A stretch of DNA of 64,000 bases from Alkalicoccus halolimnae (lineage in GTDB: Bacteria > Bacillota > Bacilli > Bacillales > Salisediminibacteriaceae), in NCBI RefSeq assembly GCF_008014775.2, contig NZ_CP144914.1:2480001-2544000 (forward strand). The letters run 5' to 3'. A program made the position numbers and the translations under genes. The notes below the pieces were generated by a model that was not told where the DNA came from, did no database searches, and saw nothing but the letters and a program-made list of their open reading frames with translations. The first letter of the stretch is position 1. The number at the start of each line of letters is the position of its first letter. Shown piece by piece: positions 1 to 8,356 of the stretch.

Positions 1-1106
1 CGTTTCCAGTAAACGAGCAGCATGAACAAAACAGCCGCAAAGGCGAGGTCCGCGCCGTTTCCAACAGCGGACGTAAACACCGGGCTGTAGAGCGCTGCGG
101 CGAGAATCCCTACGACGGCGGCGTTGATTCCGGCTGCCGCTGCACGCATTCCCGGCGCCTGCTGGATTTTAAGCCATAGAGGCAGTACGCCTAACAAAAG
201 CAGAAAAGCCGGAGTGAAAATAGCGACGGTCGCTGTAATCGCCCCCGGCGCCCCGTCGATGACCATACCGAGATAGCTTGCGAAAGTGAATAAAGGACCC
301 GGAACGGCCTGGGCAGCTCCGTAGCCGGCGAGAAAGTCGCTTTCGGAAATGAGGCCTGTCGGTACCACTTCCCGTTCCAGAAGCGGCAGGACGACGTGCC
401 CTCCGCCGAAAACGAGCGCCCCCGCCCGGTAAAAGCTGTCTGCAAGCTGAATATGCAGACTGTCGGTAAGAGCCCGCAGCGCCGGCAGAATTGCAAGCAG
501 TCCGCCAAAAAGCGACAGACAGACCGCTGAAAATTTGATGGAAAGAGTCAGCGGAAGCGACTCTGCTTTCGGCAGCTCTTTATTTCTGTAGATCCACCAG
601 CCGATAAGCCCCGCGGTTACGATGACCAGTACCTGAATCCAGACTGCCGGCACAAGCAGGACGAGCGCAAAACCAAGTACGGCAATTGACGCCCGCTGGT
701 TGTCCGGGGCGAGGTTCTTTCCCATCCCGAGCAGTGCGTGAGCGACGATTGCTACAGCTACAATTTTTAATCCGTCAATAATGCCAAGGTCAATAAGACC
801 CTGCTGCTGAAAACCTACGGCTGCCGCCATAAGCAGCAGAATGGAAGGCGTCGTAAAACCGATAAATGAAATGAGACTTCCTGTTATTCCCCCTCTTGCA
901 AGGCCGATTCCCATTCCTACCTGACTTGAAGCCGGTCCGGGCAAAAACTGGCAGAGGGCAACAAGGTCCACGTACTGCTTTTCTGTCAGCCATTTTCTTC
1001 TGTTGACGTACTCCTCCTTAAAGTATCCCAGATGCGCGACCGGCCCCCCGAAAGAGGTCAGACCGAGCCGCAGCGATACGAGAAAAATTTCGAGCCATGT
1101 TTTCAT
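1..1106 (-). CDS. chrA: Chromate transporter, CHR family (3' end outside window)
   Basis: Integral membrane chromate efflux protein of the long two-domain CHR type. About 368 residues are visible and the reading frame is open to the window edge; the family is usually about 390-400 residues, so only the last segment is missing. The N-terminal half shows the SFGGP signature near residue 20 and LPGPASSQ near residue 60. The C-terminal half repeats them as GGGHVVLPLL and AVPGPLFTFASYLG. The ATG is preceded by GGAGGG at a spacing of about 9. It lies 30 bp downstream of the phosphatase-like gene on the same strand, so the two are probably cotranscribed. CHR proteins export chromate, or act on related oxyanions; the substrate here is inferred from family only. 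Confidence 0.93.
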   Translation of the reverse strand, partial: MKTWLEIFLVSLRLGLTSFGGPVAHLGYFKEEYVNRRKWLTEKQYVDLVALCQFLPGPASSQVGMGIGLARGGITGSLISFIGFTTPSILLLMAAAVGFQQQGLIDLGIIDGLKIVAVAIVAHALLGMGKNLAPDNQRASIAVLGFALVLLVPAVWIQVLVIVTAGLIGWWIYRNKELPKAESLPLTLSIKFSAVCLSLFGGLLAILPALRALTDSLHIQLADSFYRAGALVFGGGHVVLPLLEREVVPTGLISESDFLAGYGAAQAVPGPLFTFASYLGMVIDGAPGAITATVAIFTPAFLLLLGVLPLWLKIQQAPGMRAAAAGINAAVVGILAAALYSPVFTSAVGNGADLAFAAVLFMLLVYWK

Positions 1107-1136
1107 TATGTATGTCCCTCCTGCAGCTTATTCCTT

Positions 1137-1562
1137 TTATGTTTCATAAAGATGACGAAGCACATTCCGTGCCTCCTCCTGGATGTGTGCGCTGTCCCGA
1201 TAGCGGAGAATCGTCTTCTGAGCCTCTTCTACCGTTCTTTCTCCACCTAGTTCCAGCAGTACTCCTGCAGCCACACTCCCGGTGCGGCTTCTGCCACCTT
1301 TTCAATGAAGGACGGCACTACCGCCGCGCTCCAGCAAGTCTGCTGTAAAGCGGACTGCCCGCAGCAGCTCTTCCGGATCTGTCGGACCTCCGTTTATTAA
1401 GGAAAATGATTTCGTTCCATGGACAGAAACGGTCTCCGAGAGCGGGCTTTCCGCTTCCGCACGCAGATCGATGACATAATCAGGATGCTCCTTCCGGGAA
1501 ATTTCTCCCGCTTCCGAAGCTGAACTCATGAACAGCCGCTCCAATATTTCTTCGGACCTCAT
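1137..1562 (-). CDS. Protein-tyrosine/dual-specificity phosphatase-like protein with in-frame TGA at the catalytic Cys
   Basis: A frame of 142 codons is open except for one TGA at 1302-1304. Reading TGA as X gives residues SAVLHXKGGRSRTGSVAA, which is the HCX5R phosphatase loop with X at the catalytic cysteine. The upstream DLRAEAES and downstream ERTVEEAQKTI segments fit small Bacillales tyrosine phosphatases, and the total of about 141 residues is normal for them. The chosen ATG has GGGAGG 8 bases upstream; a longer in-frame start at 1589 lacks a site. Downstream of TGA, bases 1289 to 1269 form an 8-bp stem with a CGGGA loop, starting 12 nt after the stop. Either the residue is selenocysteine or the gene is inactivated by a single point mutation (or a base-call error). 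The first gene of a probable pair with chrA. Confidence 0.75.
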
Positions 1563-1612
1563 TTTTCTTACCTCCCTTATATAAGTCAATTCCTATATAG
1601 GATAACATGTAT

Positions 1613-1642
1613 ATAATGAAGAGTGTATACGGCTGATGTCAA
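1613..1642 (-). promoter_or_regulatory. Candidate sigma-A promoter of the phosphatase-chrA unit
   Basis: On the minus strand TTGACA (1642-1637) is followed after 18 bases by CATTAT (1618-1613). A short dyad TCCTATATAGGA lies between this promoter and the ribosome binding site and could be an operator. Inferred from motif match only. Confidence 0.4.
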
Positions 1643-1786
1643 AGCAGGCAAAACGGAGGTGAACAGCTCTGTTAAATCGTGAAATAACAACCTCAAAATG
1701 GACTCTCCGCGATTGCAGTGATAATATTTATCTATATTAAGGAGATAAAGAGTCTATAATATCTTTTTTATTCAGGGAGGGTAATG

Positions 1787-2200
1787 ATGAAGTATTCAAA
1801 TGCTACAAACTACGCCTTGCATACGATGGTTTTTTTAGTGATGCAGCCTGAAGGGCATCAGGTGGGAGTTCAGAAATTAGCTGAAATGCAGCTGCTCTCT
1901 CCTACTTACCTTTCCAAGATATTAACCAAACTAACAAAAGCAGGATTAATCGAATCGACGCCAGGTGCAAAGGGAGGCTATAGAATATTCAGATCAAAAC
2001 ACAGCATCTCCTTTCTCGATGTTATTCATGCAGTTGAAGGAGATACCAGCTTATTCAACTGTTCCATTCATCATGACGGCTGCTTGATAGAAAACGTTAT
2101 GAAGCAGGCAGAAGAAACTATGAAAGGAGAACTGGCATCCAAGCTTTTAATTGATATTGCTGAGCAGGCGCAATACAAACAGGAAGCAGAAGATTGGTAA
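1787..2200 (+). CDS. Rrf2-family transcriptional regulator
   Basis: 137-residue winged-helix DNA-binding protein. The N-terminal MKYSNATNYALHTMVFL segment, the helix-turn-helix (QKLAEMQLLSPTYLSKILTKL) and the wing motif GAKGGYRI are typical of Rrf2. Only two cysteines are present in the effector loop (NCSIHHDGC), so the three-Cys Fe-S site of IscR is incomplete; it is closer to YwnA-like members. GGAGG ends 6 bases before the ATG at 1787, which is preferred over the ATG at 1784 (spacing 3). A TATAAT box lies at 1755-1760. The next gene, a methyltransferase, follows after about 100 bases on the same strand and may be in the same transcript or be its target. Ligand unknown. Confidence 0.88.
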   Translation: MKYSNATNYALHTMVFLVMQPEGHQVGVQKLAEMQLLSPTYLSKILTKLTKAGLIESTPGAKGGYRIFRSKHSISFLDVIHAVEGDTSLFNCSIHHDGCLIENVMKQAEETMKGELASKLLIDIAEQAQYKQEAEDW

Positions 2201-2297
2201 ATCTATTTTTAAGTAGTGCACGAATATGGATGAAGTGTCTGCCATTTGAACTGGACGAGAAGCGCGTCTGAATAGCTGCTTTAAGAGGAGGATGTTT

Positions 2298-2867
2298 ATG
2301 AATCACCATGACAGGCACAGCAATGGGAAAGTCTCCTACTTGGAAAGTCCTGAACGAAGAAAAGAATTTTCACCGGAACAGCTGCTGAACAGGATTCCCC
2401 TGAAAGATACCGATACCTTATTGGACTTTGGTGCTGGAACCGGGTATTTTTCAATACCTGCGGCAAAAATGATTAACGGAAACGTATATGCACTTGATAT
2501 CGATGCTGCTATGCTGGAAATAATAAAAGAGAAAGCAGTCGCAGAACAGCTCACAAATATCGTTCCGGTAAAAGGAAGCATCGAAGATCTTCCTTTGCCG
2601 GATGGCTCTTTTGATCTGATCATTGCTTCACTCGTCCTGCACGAGATTCAGCCGCTGAAACCGTTGTTACAGCAGATGAAAAAAGCATTGAATAAAGATG
2701 GGAATTTAATCTGTCTGGAACTCGAACCAAAAAGAAAGGACGGGAAGGCACCGAGATTGACAATGGAAAAGATGGAAACAGAAATGAACGAAGCAGGCTT
2801 CCAAATAGCGGAGAAACATTTTCCGTACGAATCTTTGTATATGCTCGCCGCCAGGAAGCACGATTAA
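2298..2867 (+). CDS. Class I SAM-dependent methyltransferase (UbiE/Methyltransf_11-like)
   Basis: 189-residue soluble enzyme. Motif I is LLDFGAGTGYF (about residues 42-52), the acidic post-I residue is in YALDIDAAML, and motif II is FDLIIASLVLHEI, all as in small-molecule methyltransferases that take the methyl group from S-adenosylmethionine. The first possible ATG (2292) abuts GGAGG, so the ATG at 2298 with spacing 6 is chosen. It follows the Rrf2 gene on the same strand and ends before a hairpin terminator at 2938-2970. Acceptor substrate cannot be told; metalloid or thiol methylation is a guess from similarity of layout only. Confidence 0.85.
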   Translation: MNHHDRHSNGKVSYLESPERRKEFSPEQLLNRIPLKDTDTLLDFGAGTGYFSIPAAKMINGNVYALDIDAAMLEIIKEKAVAEQLTNIVPVKGSIEDLPLPDGSFDLIIASLVLHEIQPLKPLLQQMKKALNKDGNLICLELEPKRKDGKAPRLTMEKMETEMNEAGFQIAEKHFPYESLYMLAARKHD

Positions 2868-2937
2868 TCTTTTTATTTTCAGAAGGCAAAATAAATATAC
2901 GCTCCCTGCTGGAAAATAATGAAGCTGTACATGCAAA

Positions 2938-3036
2938 AAACCTGTCAGAAACTCCTCGTCTGACAGGTTTATTCATTCCCTTGCCCGGTTTTAATTCCGG
3001 CTGTTTTGATAATCTTTTTGAGACAGTCCCCCTTAC
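2938..3036 (+). terminator. Terminator module, family D copy 1
   Basis: Perfect 11-bp stem AAACCTGTCAG/CTGACAGGTTT (2938-2970) closes the methyltransferase transcript. It is followed by a tail (CCGGCTGTTTT...TTTTTGAGACAGTC) that recurs after the hairpins at 37524 and 47860. Confidence 0.7.
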
Positions 3037-3046
3037 TGAGACGTTT

Positions 3047-3910
3047 TTAGGCCTGCACTTTTACGAGGTTATTTAAAGCATCTCGCATCGGTGTTACCGA
3101 CCGCCCGAGCACTTTTTCAAAATCGCTGTTTTCTACCTCCATTGTCCCTTGGCGGATATCATGTTGAATCCCTGTCACAAGGGAAATCACAGGATCAGGG
3201 AGCCCATACTCTTTCAGTATATGTTCAAACGTCTCATCGTCCACCTTTTTCAAAGGGATTTCCTTTTCCAATACTTCTTCCAGTTCCTGCACGAGACCCT
3301 GCATCGTCAGCAGCGGTCCGGAGAGTTCATATGTTTTATTTTCGTGCCCTTCTCCTGTGAGGACGTTCGCGGCGGCTTCTGCAAAATCCTCCTGTGGTGC
3401 CCACCCTGCTTTTCCCTCGCCGGCGGAGGTGATCCACGGAGCCCCTGCGACTGCCCCCTGAATGCTGCTTAATTCATTTTCCAAATAGCAGTTGTTGCGG
3501 AGCAAGGTGTAAGGAATTCCCGCTGCCAGAACAGCCTGCTCTGTTTTATGATGCGGAGGCGCCAGTCTGTTCCTGCTTTCCGCTGCGTTCGCCATACTCG
3601 TGTAGGCAATGTAAGGGACACCTGCACGCTTCGCAGCATCCACGGCATTTATATGCTGCCTCGCCTTCAACTCATTCTCTGAATCTGTAGAAATAATTAA
3701 TAAGCGGTCAATTCCGGCAAAGGCAATATCCAGCGATTCCGGCTGATCAAAATTCCCGTGACGAACCTCCACTCCTTCTGCCTGAAGGGCTGCTGCTTTT
3801 TCCGGATTGCGGACACTGACTGCCAGCTCATTTACCGGGACACGTTCCATCAAAGCTTTTACTACCTTCGATCCCAATCTTCCAGTAGCTCCAGTGACGA
3901 GAATTTTCAT
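3047..3910 (-). CDS. NmrA-like NAD(P)-binding SDR oxidoreductase (QorB/YtfG type)
   Basis: 287-residue atypical short-chain dehydrogenase. The N-terminus MKILVTGATGRLGSKVV is a Rossmann nucleotide-binding loop (GATGRLG). Positions that follow (IISTDSE, YTSMANA, LLRNNCYLEN, WAPQEDFAEAAANVL) match NAD(P)H:quinone oxidoreductase 2 and azoreductase-like NmrA proteins. The ATG at 3910 has GAGGGA at proper spacing; the ATG two codons upstream is too close. Soluble cytoplasmic enzyme reducing quinones or azo compounds is the family expectation. It is convergent with the methyltransferase gene and has no operon partner. Confidence 0.85.
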   Translation of the reverse strand: MKILVTGATGRLGSKVVKALMERVPVNELAVSVRNPEKAAALQAEGVEVRHGNFDQPESLDIAFAGIDRLLIISTDSENELKARQHINAVDAAKRAGVPYIAYTSMANAAESRNRLAPPHHKTEQAVLAAGIPYTLLRNNCYLENELSSIQGAVAGAPWITSAGEGKAGWAPQEDFAEAAANVLTGEGHENKTYELSGPLLTMQGLVQELEEVLEKEIPLKKVDDETFEHILKEYGLPDPVISLVTGIQHDIRQGTMEVENSDFEKVLGRSVTPMRDALNNLVKVQA

Positions 3911-3991
3911 TTTCATTCCCTCGCTTTTCAGTTACTTTGATACATAAATTGAACTTAATTATATCAGAATTTTCAGTATATTTCACTGGAT

Positions 3992-5092
3992 TTATTTTGG
4001 AACAATCCCGGTATAATGGGCCTCGGGCCGGTAAATACGATTGTTTTCTGCCTGCTCGAGTACGTGCGCACTCCAGCCGACGATTCTGCTTGCCGTAAAC
4101 GTTGCGGTAAACAGTTCATCCGGCATCTGTACGGCACGCAGCACCGCCGCTGCGTAAAATTCCACGTTTGTATACAGCTTTCTTCCCGGTTTATACTCTT
4201 CCAGCAGGGCACCCGCTGTTTCTTCTACTTCATGTGCAAGCTCGAGCCAATCATCTTTCTCCACTAAAGAAGCAGTGACTTCTTTCAGTGCTTCCGCACG
4301 CGGGTCCTGTGTTTTGTACACGCGGTGACCGAATCCCATTAATTTATAGCCATGCTCCAGCTGATCGCGCAGCCACGGTTCTACATTGCTTTTCCCTCCT
4401 ATTTCACCGAGCATCTTCGTCACTTCGCTCGGAGCACCCCCATGGAGCGGCCCTTTCATTGCCCCTATAGCACCGGTAACAGCTGATACAAAATCCGATT
4501 CAGTGGAAGTGATGACCCGGGAAGTAAAAGTAGACGCATTCATGCCATGTTCCATCGTTAAAATCAAATAAGCATTCATTGCCATCAAATGAGCTTTTTC
4601 CGGGATCGACCCATGCAGCATATATAAGTAATTCGCAGTATGAGATAACTCCTCATTCGGTTCAACTAGGATCCCTTCTTTGACCCACCGGTAGCGCACA
4701 GCAATAATCACAGGCATAATGGCCGTTAATTTCACTGCCTGATCCGACGTGGGCGGCCAGGAAAAAGAGGCGCCGCCTAAAGAAGAAATGCACGTACGGA
4801 TCACACTCATCATCGGCATGTTTTCCGGCAGGAGCTGAATTAAGCTTATTAACTCTTTGGAAAGTTTCCTCTGCTCCCGGAATTCTGCTTTCAGCGCTTC
4901 TTTCTCTTCCTGATCCGGCAGTCTGCCGTGCCACAAAAGGTAACAAATATCTTCAAATTCGTAGTGCAGACAAAGGTCACGAATATCGTATCCTCTGTAA
5001 ATCAGTCTGCCGGCTTCCCCATCGACCATGCTGACAGCCGTATCTGCAGTGACTACCCCTGCTAATCCCTGATTTCTTACATCCATTTTCAT
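3992..5092 (-). CDS. citA: Citrate synthase (minor type, CitA-like)
   Basis: 366 residues, the same length as B. subtilis CitA. It condenses acetyl-CoA and oxaloacetate to citrate. Catalytic His are visible at about 217 (GPLHGG) and 256 (GFGHRVY), and the CoA-binding/arginine elements follow (TQDPRAE). The third catalytic position, normally Asp, appears as Glu (NVEFYAAAVL, about 311). The start at 5092 follows AAAGGATGAG; a frame extension of 14 codons upstream has no site and no homology. It is divergent from the LysR gene citR with overlapping AT-rich dyads between them, the same arrangement as in B. subtilis, which strongly supports the pairing. Confidence 0.92.
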   Translation of the reverse strand: MKMDVRNQGLAGVVTADTAVSMVDGEAGRLIYRGYDIRDLCLHYEFEDICYLLWHGRLPDQEEKEALKAEFREQRKLSKELISLIQLLPENMPMMSVIRTCISSLGGASFSWPPTSDQAVKLTAIMPVIIAVRYRWVKEGILVEPNEELSHTANYLYMLHGSIPEKAHLMAMNAYLILTMEHGMNASTFTSRVITSTESDFVSAVTGAIGAMKGPLHGGAPSEVTKMLGEIGGKSNVEPWLRDQLEHGYKLMGFGHRVYKTQDPRAEALKEVTASLVEKDDWLELAHEVEETAGALLEEYKPGRKLYTNVEFYAAAVLRAVQMPDELFTATFTASRIVGWSAHVLEQAENNRIYRPEAHYTGIVPK

Positions 5093-5150
5093 CTCATCCT
5101 TTCCTGCTGCTTTAAGTGTAAGCGATGCATTCAATTAATAAAAATAAATT

Positions 5151-5182
5151 ATTATCTGATTATTGATAATGATTTATAATCA
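5151..5182. promoter_or_regulatory. Overlapping dyads in the citA-citR intergenic region (candidate CitR operator)
   Basis: ATTATC-N8-GATAAT (5151-5170) overlaps TGATTAT-N12-ATAATCA (5157-5182). LysR-type regulators bind such interrupted dyads between divergent genes. Assignment to CitR is inference. Confidence 0.5.
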
Positions 5183-5201
5183 ATAAAAGGAGGGATTTCT
5201 A

Positions 5202-6077
5202 ATGAATGTAAGATGGCTTCGTACGTTTATAACCGCTGCGAAGGTGGAAAATTTCCATCAGACGGCAGAACTGCTTTTCATGTCGCAGCCGGCTGTTTCT
5301 GTGCAGATAAAACAGCTGGAAAAAGAACTGGGAGTGACGTTGTTTGAGAAAATGGGCAGAAACGTCCGCCTCACCACCTACGGAAGATATTTTCTGCCGA
5401 AAGCCTCGCAGATTGTCGAAGAGCTGGACGCAGGTTTCGCACAAATACAGCGTCTTAAGCAGGGCTACGATCAAACGCTTACGGTTGCCGTTTCTCCGCT
5501 CGTCGCAACGACCTATCTTCCCCACTGGCTGAAAGCATTCGTTAAAAAAGAAAAGCAGGTGGAGGTCGTAATCCGCGTTATAGAATCGGAAATGATTGCC
5601 GAGGAAATAAGCAGCGGACGGTCGGATATCGGTTTATCGAGAATGGACAGTTCTATCAGGGAAGTGGAAGCGGAGCAGGTATTTGAAGAGCCTTTGAAGG
5701 TCGTAGCACCTCATGACGGCGGGGAACCTGAAAACAGTCCCCCTATTGAGCTGCGTACGCTTATTGAGGAAAAGGTTCTCCTGACCGATAATCACCCGGA
5801 ATACTGGGGAGCGATCCTGATGTATCTTCACCAGGCGTACCCTGAGTTAAGAACGATGAAAGTGTCTCAAGTACACGTGACGAAGCGTTTTATCGAAGAA
5901 GACATTGGATTTTCGATTCTGCCGAGGTCCGCAGTAAGACGGGAGCTTGCTGAAGGGCGGTTGCTGGAAATTGATGCGCCGGAATTACCGCTTCCTGCTG
6001 CATCGACTTATATACTGACCAAATACCCTCATGAACAGGCACTTAACTTCAGGGGTACTATTAAACGTTTAGTGTAG
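5202..6077 (+). CDS. citR: LysR-family regulator of citA
   Basis: 291 residues. The N-terminal winged HTH (residues 1-60) has the LysR signature FHQTAELLFMSQPAVSVQIKQLEKELGVTLFEK. The remainder (about 90-290) is the periplasmic-binding-protein-like effector domain. AAAGGAGG precedes the ATG by 8 bases. It is divergent from citA, the genomic position of B. subtilis citR, a repressor of citA. Effector unknown. A perfect hairpin lies between its end and convergent ktrB. Confidence 0.88.
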   Translation: MNVRWLRTFITAAKVENFHQTAELLFMSQPAVSVQIKQLEKELGVTLFEKMGRNVRLTTYGRYFLPKASQIVEELDAGFAQIQRLKQGYDQTLTVAVSPLVATTYLPHWLKAFVKKEKQVEVVIRVIESEMIAEEISSGRSDIGLSRMDSSIREVEAEQVFEEPLKVVAPHDGGEPENSPPIELRTLIEEKVLLTDNHPEYWGAILMYLHQAYPELRTMKVSQVHVTKRFIEEDIGFSILPRSAVRRELAEGRLLEIDAPELPLPAASTYILTKYPHEQALNFRGTIKRLV

Positions 6078-6236
6078 AAAAAGCTGAGTAAGGTCCTGCC
6101 ATGAATAAACTCTCCTACCGCAGCTTAAGAAAGAATAAAATAATACCGGGGCGATAGAGGACCAGCCGAATATTTGTTCAGCAGGACGTGCGCAATTAGC
6201 TGGCCCGTCCCCTGAAGAGCGTTCTCTACGTAACAA

Positions 6237-6264
6237 AGATTGTCGTTTCTATAAACGACAATCT
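6237..6264. terminator. Perfect 12-bp hairpin between convergent citR and ktrB
   Basis: AGATTGTCGTTT-CTAT-AAACGACAATCT. There is no clear U-run on either strand, so it may be a weak bidirectional terminator or an RNA-stabilising hairpin. Confidence 0.45.
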
Positions 6265-6296
6265 GAAATGGAAGTTCCTTTTCATATACGTTCGGT

Positions 6297-7625
6297 TTAA
6301 CCTGTAAACACATCCCCTTTAGGATACCGCACGTTGCTTAATTCACCTTTAGCTAGTGCGAATGCAAGCGTCACCGGCCCGATACGTCCGACGATCATCA
6401 GAATCATAATGATGAATTTCCCTGCTGTGGAGAGTTCATACGTTAGTCCCATCGAAAGCCCCACAGTGCCAAATGCAGAAAAGGCTTCGAAAACAATGAC
6501 GAGATAAGGTGCATCTTCCGTAATCGTCAGCACGAAAATACTGAGAATCACAAGAATTAAACTAATAACAGCGATCGCCAAGGCTCTGGTCACCACGTTG
6601 CTTTCGATTCTGCGTCCGAACGCTGCAGGTTCTTTACGCCCTCTTAAATACGTGTAAGCGGCGAGAATAATGACAAGAAAAGTCGTTAATTTAATGCCGC
6701 TTCCAGTAGACGCACTTCCTGCCCCTATAAACATTAAAACCATCATAACGGTAAGTGTGCTCGGCTCCAGCGCACTGATGTCGATTGTATTAAATCCCGC
6801 CGTTCGGGGAGTGACAGCCTGAAAATAGGAAGTCCAAAGTTTCTCCTGCATGTCTAAAGCTCCCAGGGTCGCTGGATTACCATATTCCAGCAAAAAAACA
6901 GTCAACGCAGCGCCTGCATTTAGGACAAGGGTGCCTATAATCATCATTTTTGAATGCAGGCTTAAGTGGCGGAATTTTTTCGTTTTAATGGCGTCATACA
7001 CGACGGTAAAGCCGATGCCTCCTGTAATAAATAAAATTGTTATGACGACATTGATGAGAGGATCTCCGGCATAAGCGGTTAAACTGGACGACCAGAGAGA
7101 AAATCCAGCATTATTAAAAGCTGAGACTGCATGAAACAAACTTGTAAAAAGCCCATAGCCCCATCCATATTCGGGCACCCAGCGTACTGCAAGAATTAAG
7201 GTCGCTGCCAATTCCATGCTGAAAGAAAAAATAAGCAGCATCTTCGCCAACCGGATCATTCCCCCGGGTGTCGGTTGGTTAAATGATTCCTGGACAAGCA
7301 TCCTTTCTCTTAACCCCATCTTTTTGCCAAGGGCAAGAACAATTAATACAGCTAAGGACATTAATCCGAGTCCCCCCATTTTTATTAATATCATGAGGAT
7401 TAACTCGCCGAACACTGTGAAATGCGTTTCGGTATCCACCACTACTAACCCTGTTACTGTAGCAGCTGACGCAGCTGTAAATAATGCATCTATCCAGGAA
7501 ATCGGCACACTTGTAGAAATCGGGAGATATAGAAGAAACGCCCCAGCAATAATGGAGACTGCAAACCCCACCGCTAAAAACTGCGGAGGGGTGAGCCGGC
7601 GGAAGAAAGGAGTCAGCGTACTCAT
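6297..7625 (-). CDS. ktrB: Ktr system potassium uptake protein, membrane subunit KtrB
   Basis: TrkH/KtrB K+ channel-like transporter with four M1-P-M2 repeats. The pore-loop glycines are visible in TVTGLVV, FNNAGFS, TPRTAGFN and FGTVGLS. The C-terminal RYPKGDVFTG ending closely matches B. subtilis KtrB. The start is uncertain: TTG 7649, ATG 7640 (abutting AAAAGG) and ATG 7625 are in frame. The last lies 4 bases after the ktrA stop and is consistent with coupled reinitiation, so it is used here (442 residues). It works with the KtrA ring encoded just upstream, and Na+-coupled K+ uptake for osmoadaptation is the established role. Confidence 0.92.
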   Translation of the reverse strand: MSTLTPFFRRLTPPQFLAVGFAVSIIAGAFLLYLPISTSVPISWIDALFTAASAATVTGLVVVDTETHFTVFGELILMILIKMGGLGLMSLAVLIVLALGKKMGLRERMLVQESFNQPTPGGMIRLAKMLLIFSFSMELAATLILAVRWVPEYGWGYGLFTSLFHAVSAFNNAGFSLWSSSLTAYAGDPLINVVITILFITGGIGFTVVYDAIKTKKFRHLSLHSKMMIIGTLVLNAGAALTVFLLEYGNPATLGALDMQEKLWTSYFQAVTPRTAGFNTIDISALEPSTLTVMMVLMFIGAGSASTGSGIKLTTFLVIILAAYTYLRGRKEPAAFGRRIESNVVTRALAIAVISLILVILSIFVLTITEDAPYLVIVFEAFSAFGTVGLSMGLTYELSTAGKFIIMILMIVGRIGPVTLAFALAKGELSNVRYPKGDVFTG

Positions 7626-7629
7626 AAGA

Positions 7630-8310
7630 CTAGAGACCATCCTTTTCAAATCGGGTTAAATCATTTTTGTGTCCCATTACAATAAGCAGATCATTTTCTT
7701 CAATTTCAATATCCGGCCGGGGAGCTATGTTCATTTTTTTGTCTTTTTTAATAGCCAGAACCGTTACTCCGTAAATCGCCCTCATATTCAACGTTGCTAA
7801 AGACTGACCATCTATTTTTTTCGTTGCATACAGTTCGACAATGCTGTAGTCATCCTCCAGGTCGATAAAATCGATTACTTTATCGGAAGTCATTTTGTGG
7901 GCAATGCGTTTCCCCATATCAAATTCGGGGTGCACCACAAGGTCTGCTCCAAGCTTATCCAGTACTTTTTGATGGTAGGTATTCTGGGCTTTCACCCAAA
8001 CCTTTTCTATCCCCAGTTCTTTTAAAAGAAGCGTCGTTAAAATGCTTGCCTGTATATGATCACCGATTGCGACTACTACATGTTCAAAGTTACGGATACC
8101 GATGTTCTTCAACGCTCCTTCATCTGTAGTGTCAAGCTGAACCGAATGAGTAGCAAAAGCAGAAAATTCACGCGCTTTATCTTCATTTATATCAATAGCC
8201 AGAACTTCGTGCCCTTGAGCAAATAACTCCTTGCAGACACTTCCCCCAAATCTCCCGAGTCCAATGACAGCAAACTGCCTTTGTTTCTGCCTGTGCTTTT
8301 TCTTCTCCAT
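7630..8310 (-). CDS. ktrA: Ktr system potassium uptake protein, cytosolic RCK subunit KtrA
   Basis: 226 residues. The RCK_N/TrkA_N Rossmann domain (FAVIGLGRFGGSV at 13-25, acidic D at the end of beta-2 in LAIDINED) binds ATP/ADP. The TrkA_C domain (about 140-225) is the known c-di-AMP site in KtrA proteins. It forms an octameric ring gating KtrB. AGAGGG lies before the ATG. ktrB follows directly. The 5' leader carries a candidate c-di-AMP riboswitch and terminator, so control by c-di-AMP at both RNA and protein levels is likely. Confidence 0.94.
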   Translation of the reverse strand: MEKKKHRQKQRQFAVIGLGRFGGSVCKELFAQGHEVLAIDINEDKAREFSAFATHSVQLDTTDEGALKNIGIRNFEHVVVAIGDHIQASILTTLLLKELGIEKVWVKAQNTYHQKVLDKLGADLVVHPEFDMGKRIAHKMTSDKVIDFIDLEDDYSIVELYATKKIDGQSLATLNMRAIYGVTVLAIKKDKKMNIAPRPDIEIEENDLLIVMGHKNDLTRFEKDGL

Positions 8311-8330
8311 TGTTTCCCTCTTTTCCGGTC

Positions 8331-8356
8331 AAAAAAGCTATTTCACCGAAACAGCC
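8331..8356 (-). terminator. Intrinsic terminator in the ktrAB leader (attenuator)
   Basis: On the minus strand GCTGTTTC-GGT-GAAATAGC is followed by TTTTTT. It sits between the riboswitch-like region and the ktrA ribosome binding site, the expected place for a transcriptional off-switch. Confidence 0.75.

Noticed and set aside
7640..7649. Upstream TTG/ATG starts for ktrB
   Set aside because: The ATG abuts AAAAGG and the TTG has no ribosome binding site; reinitiation at 7625 is more plausible, though unproven.
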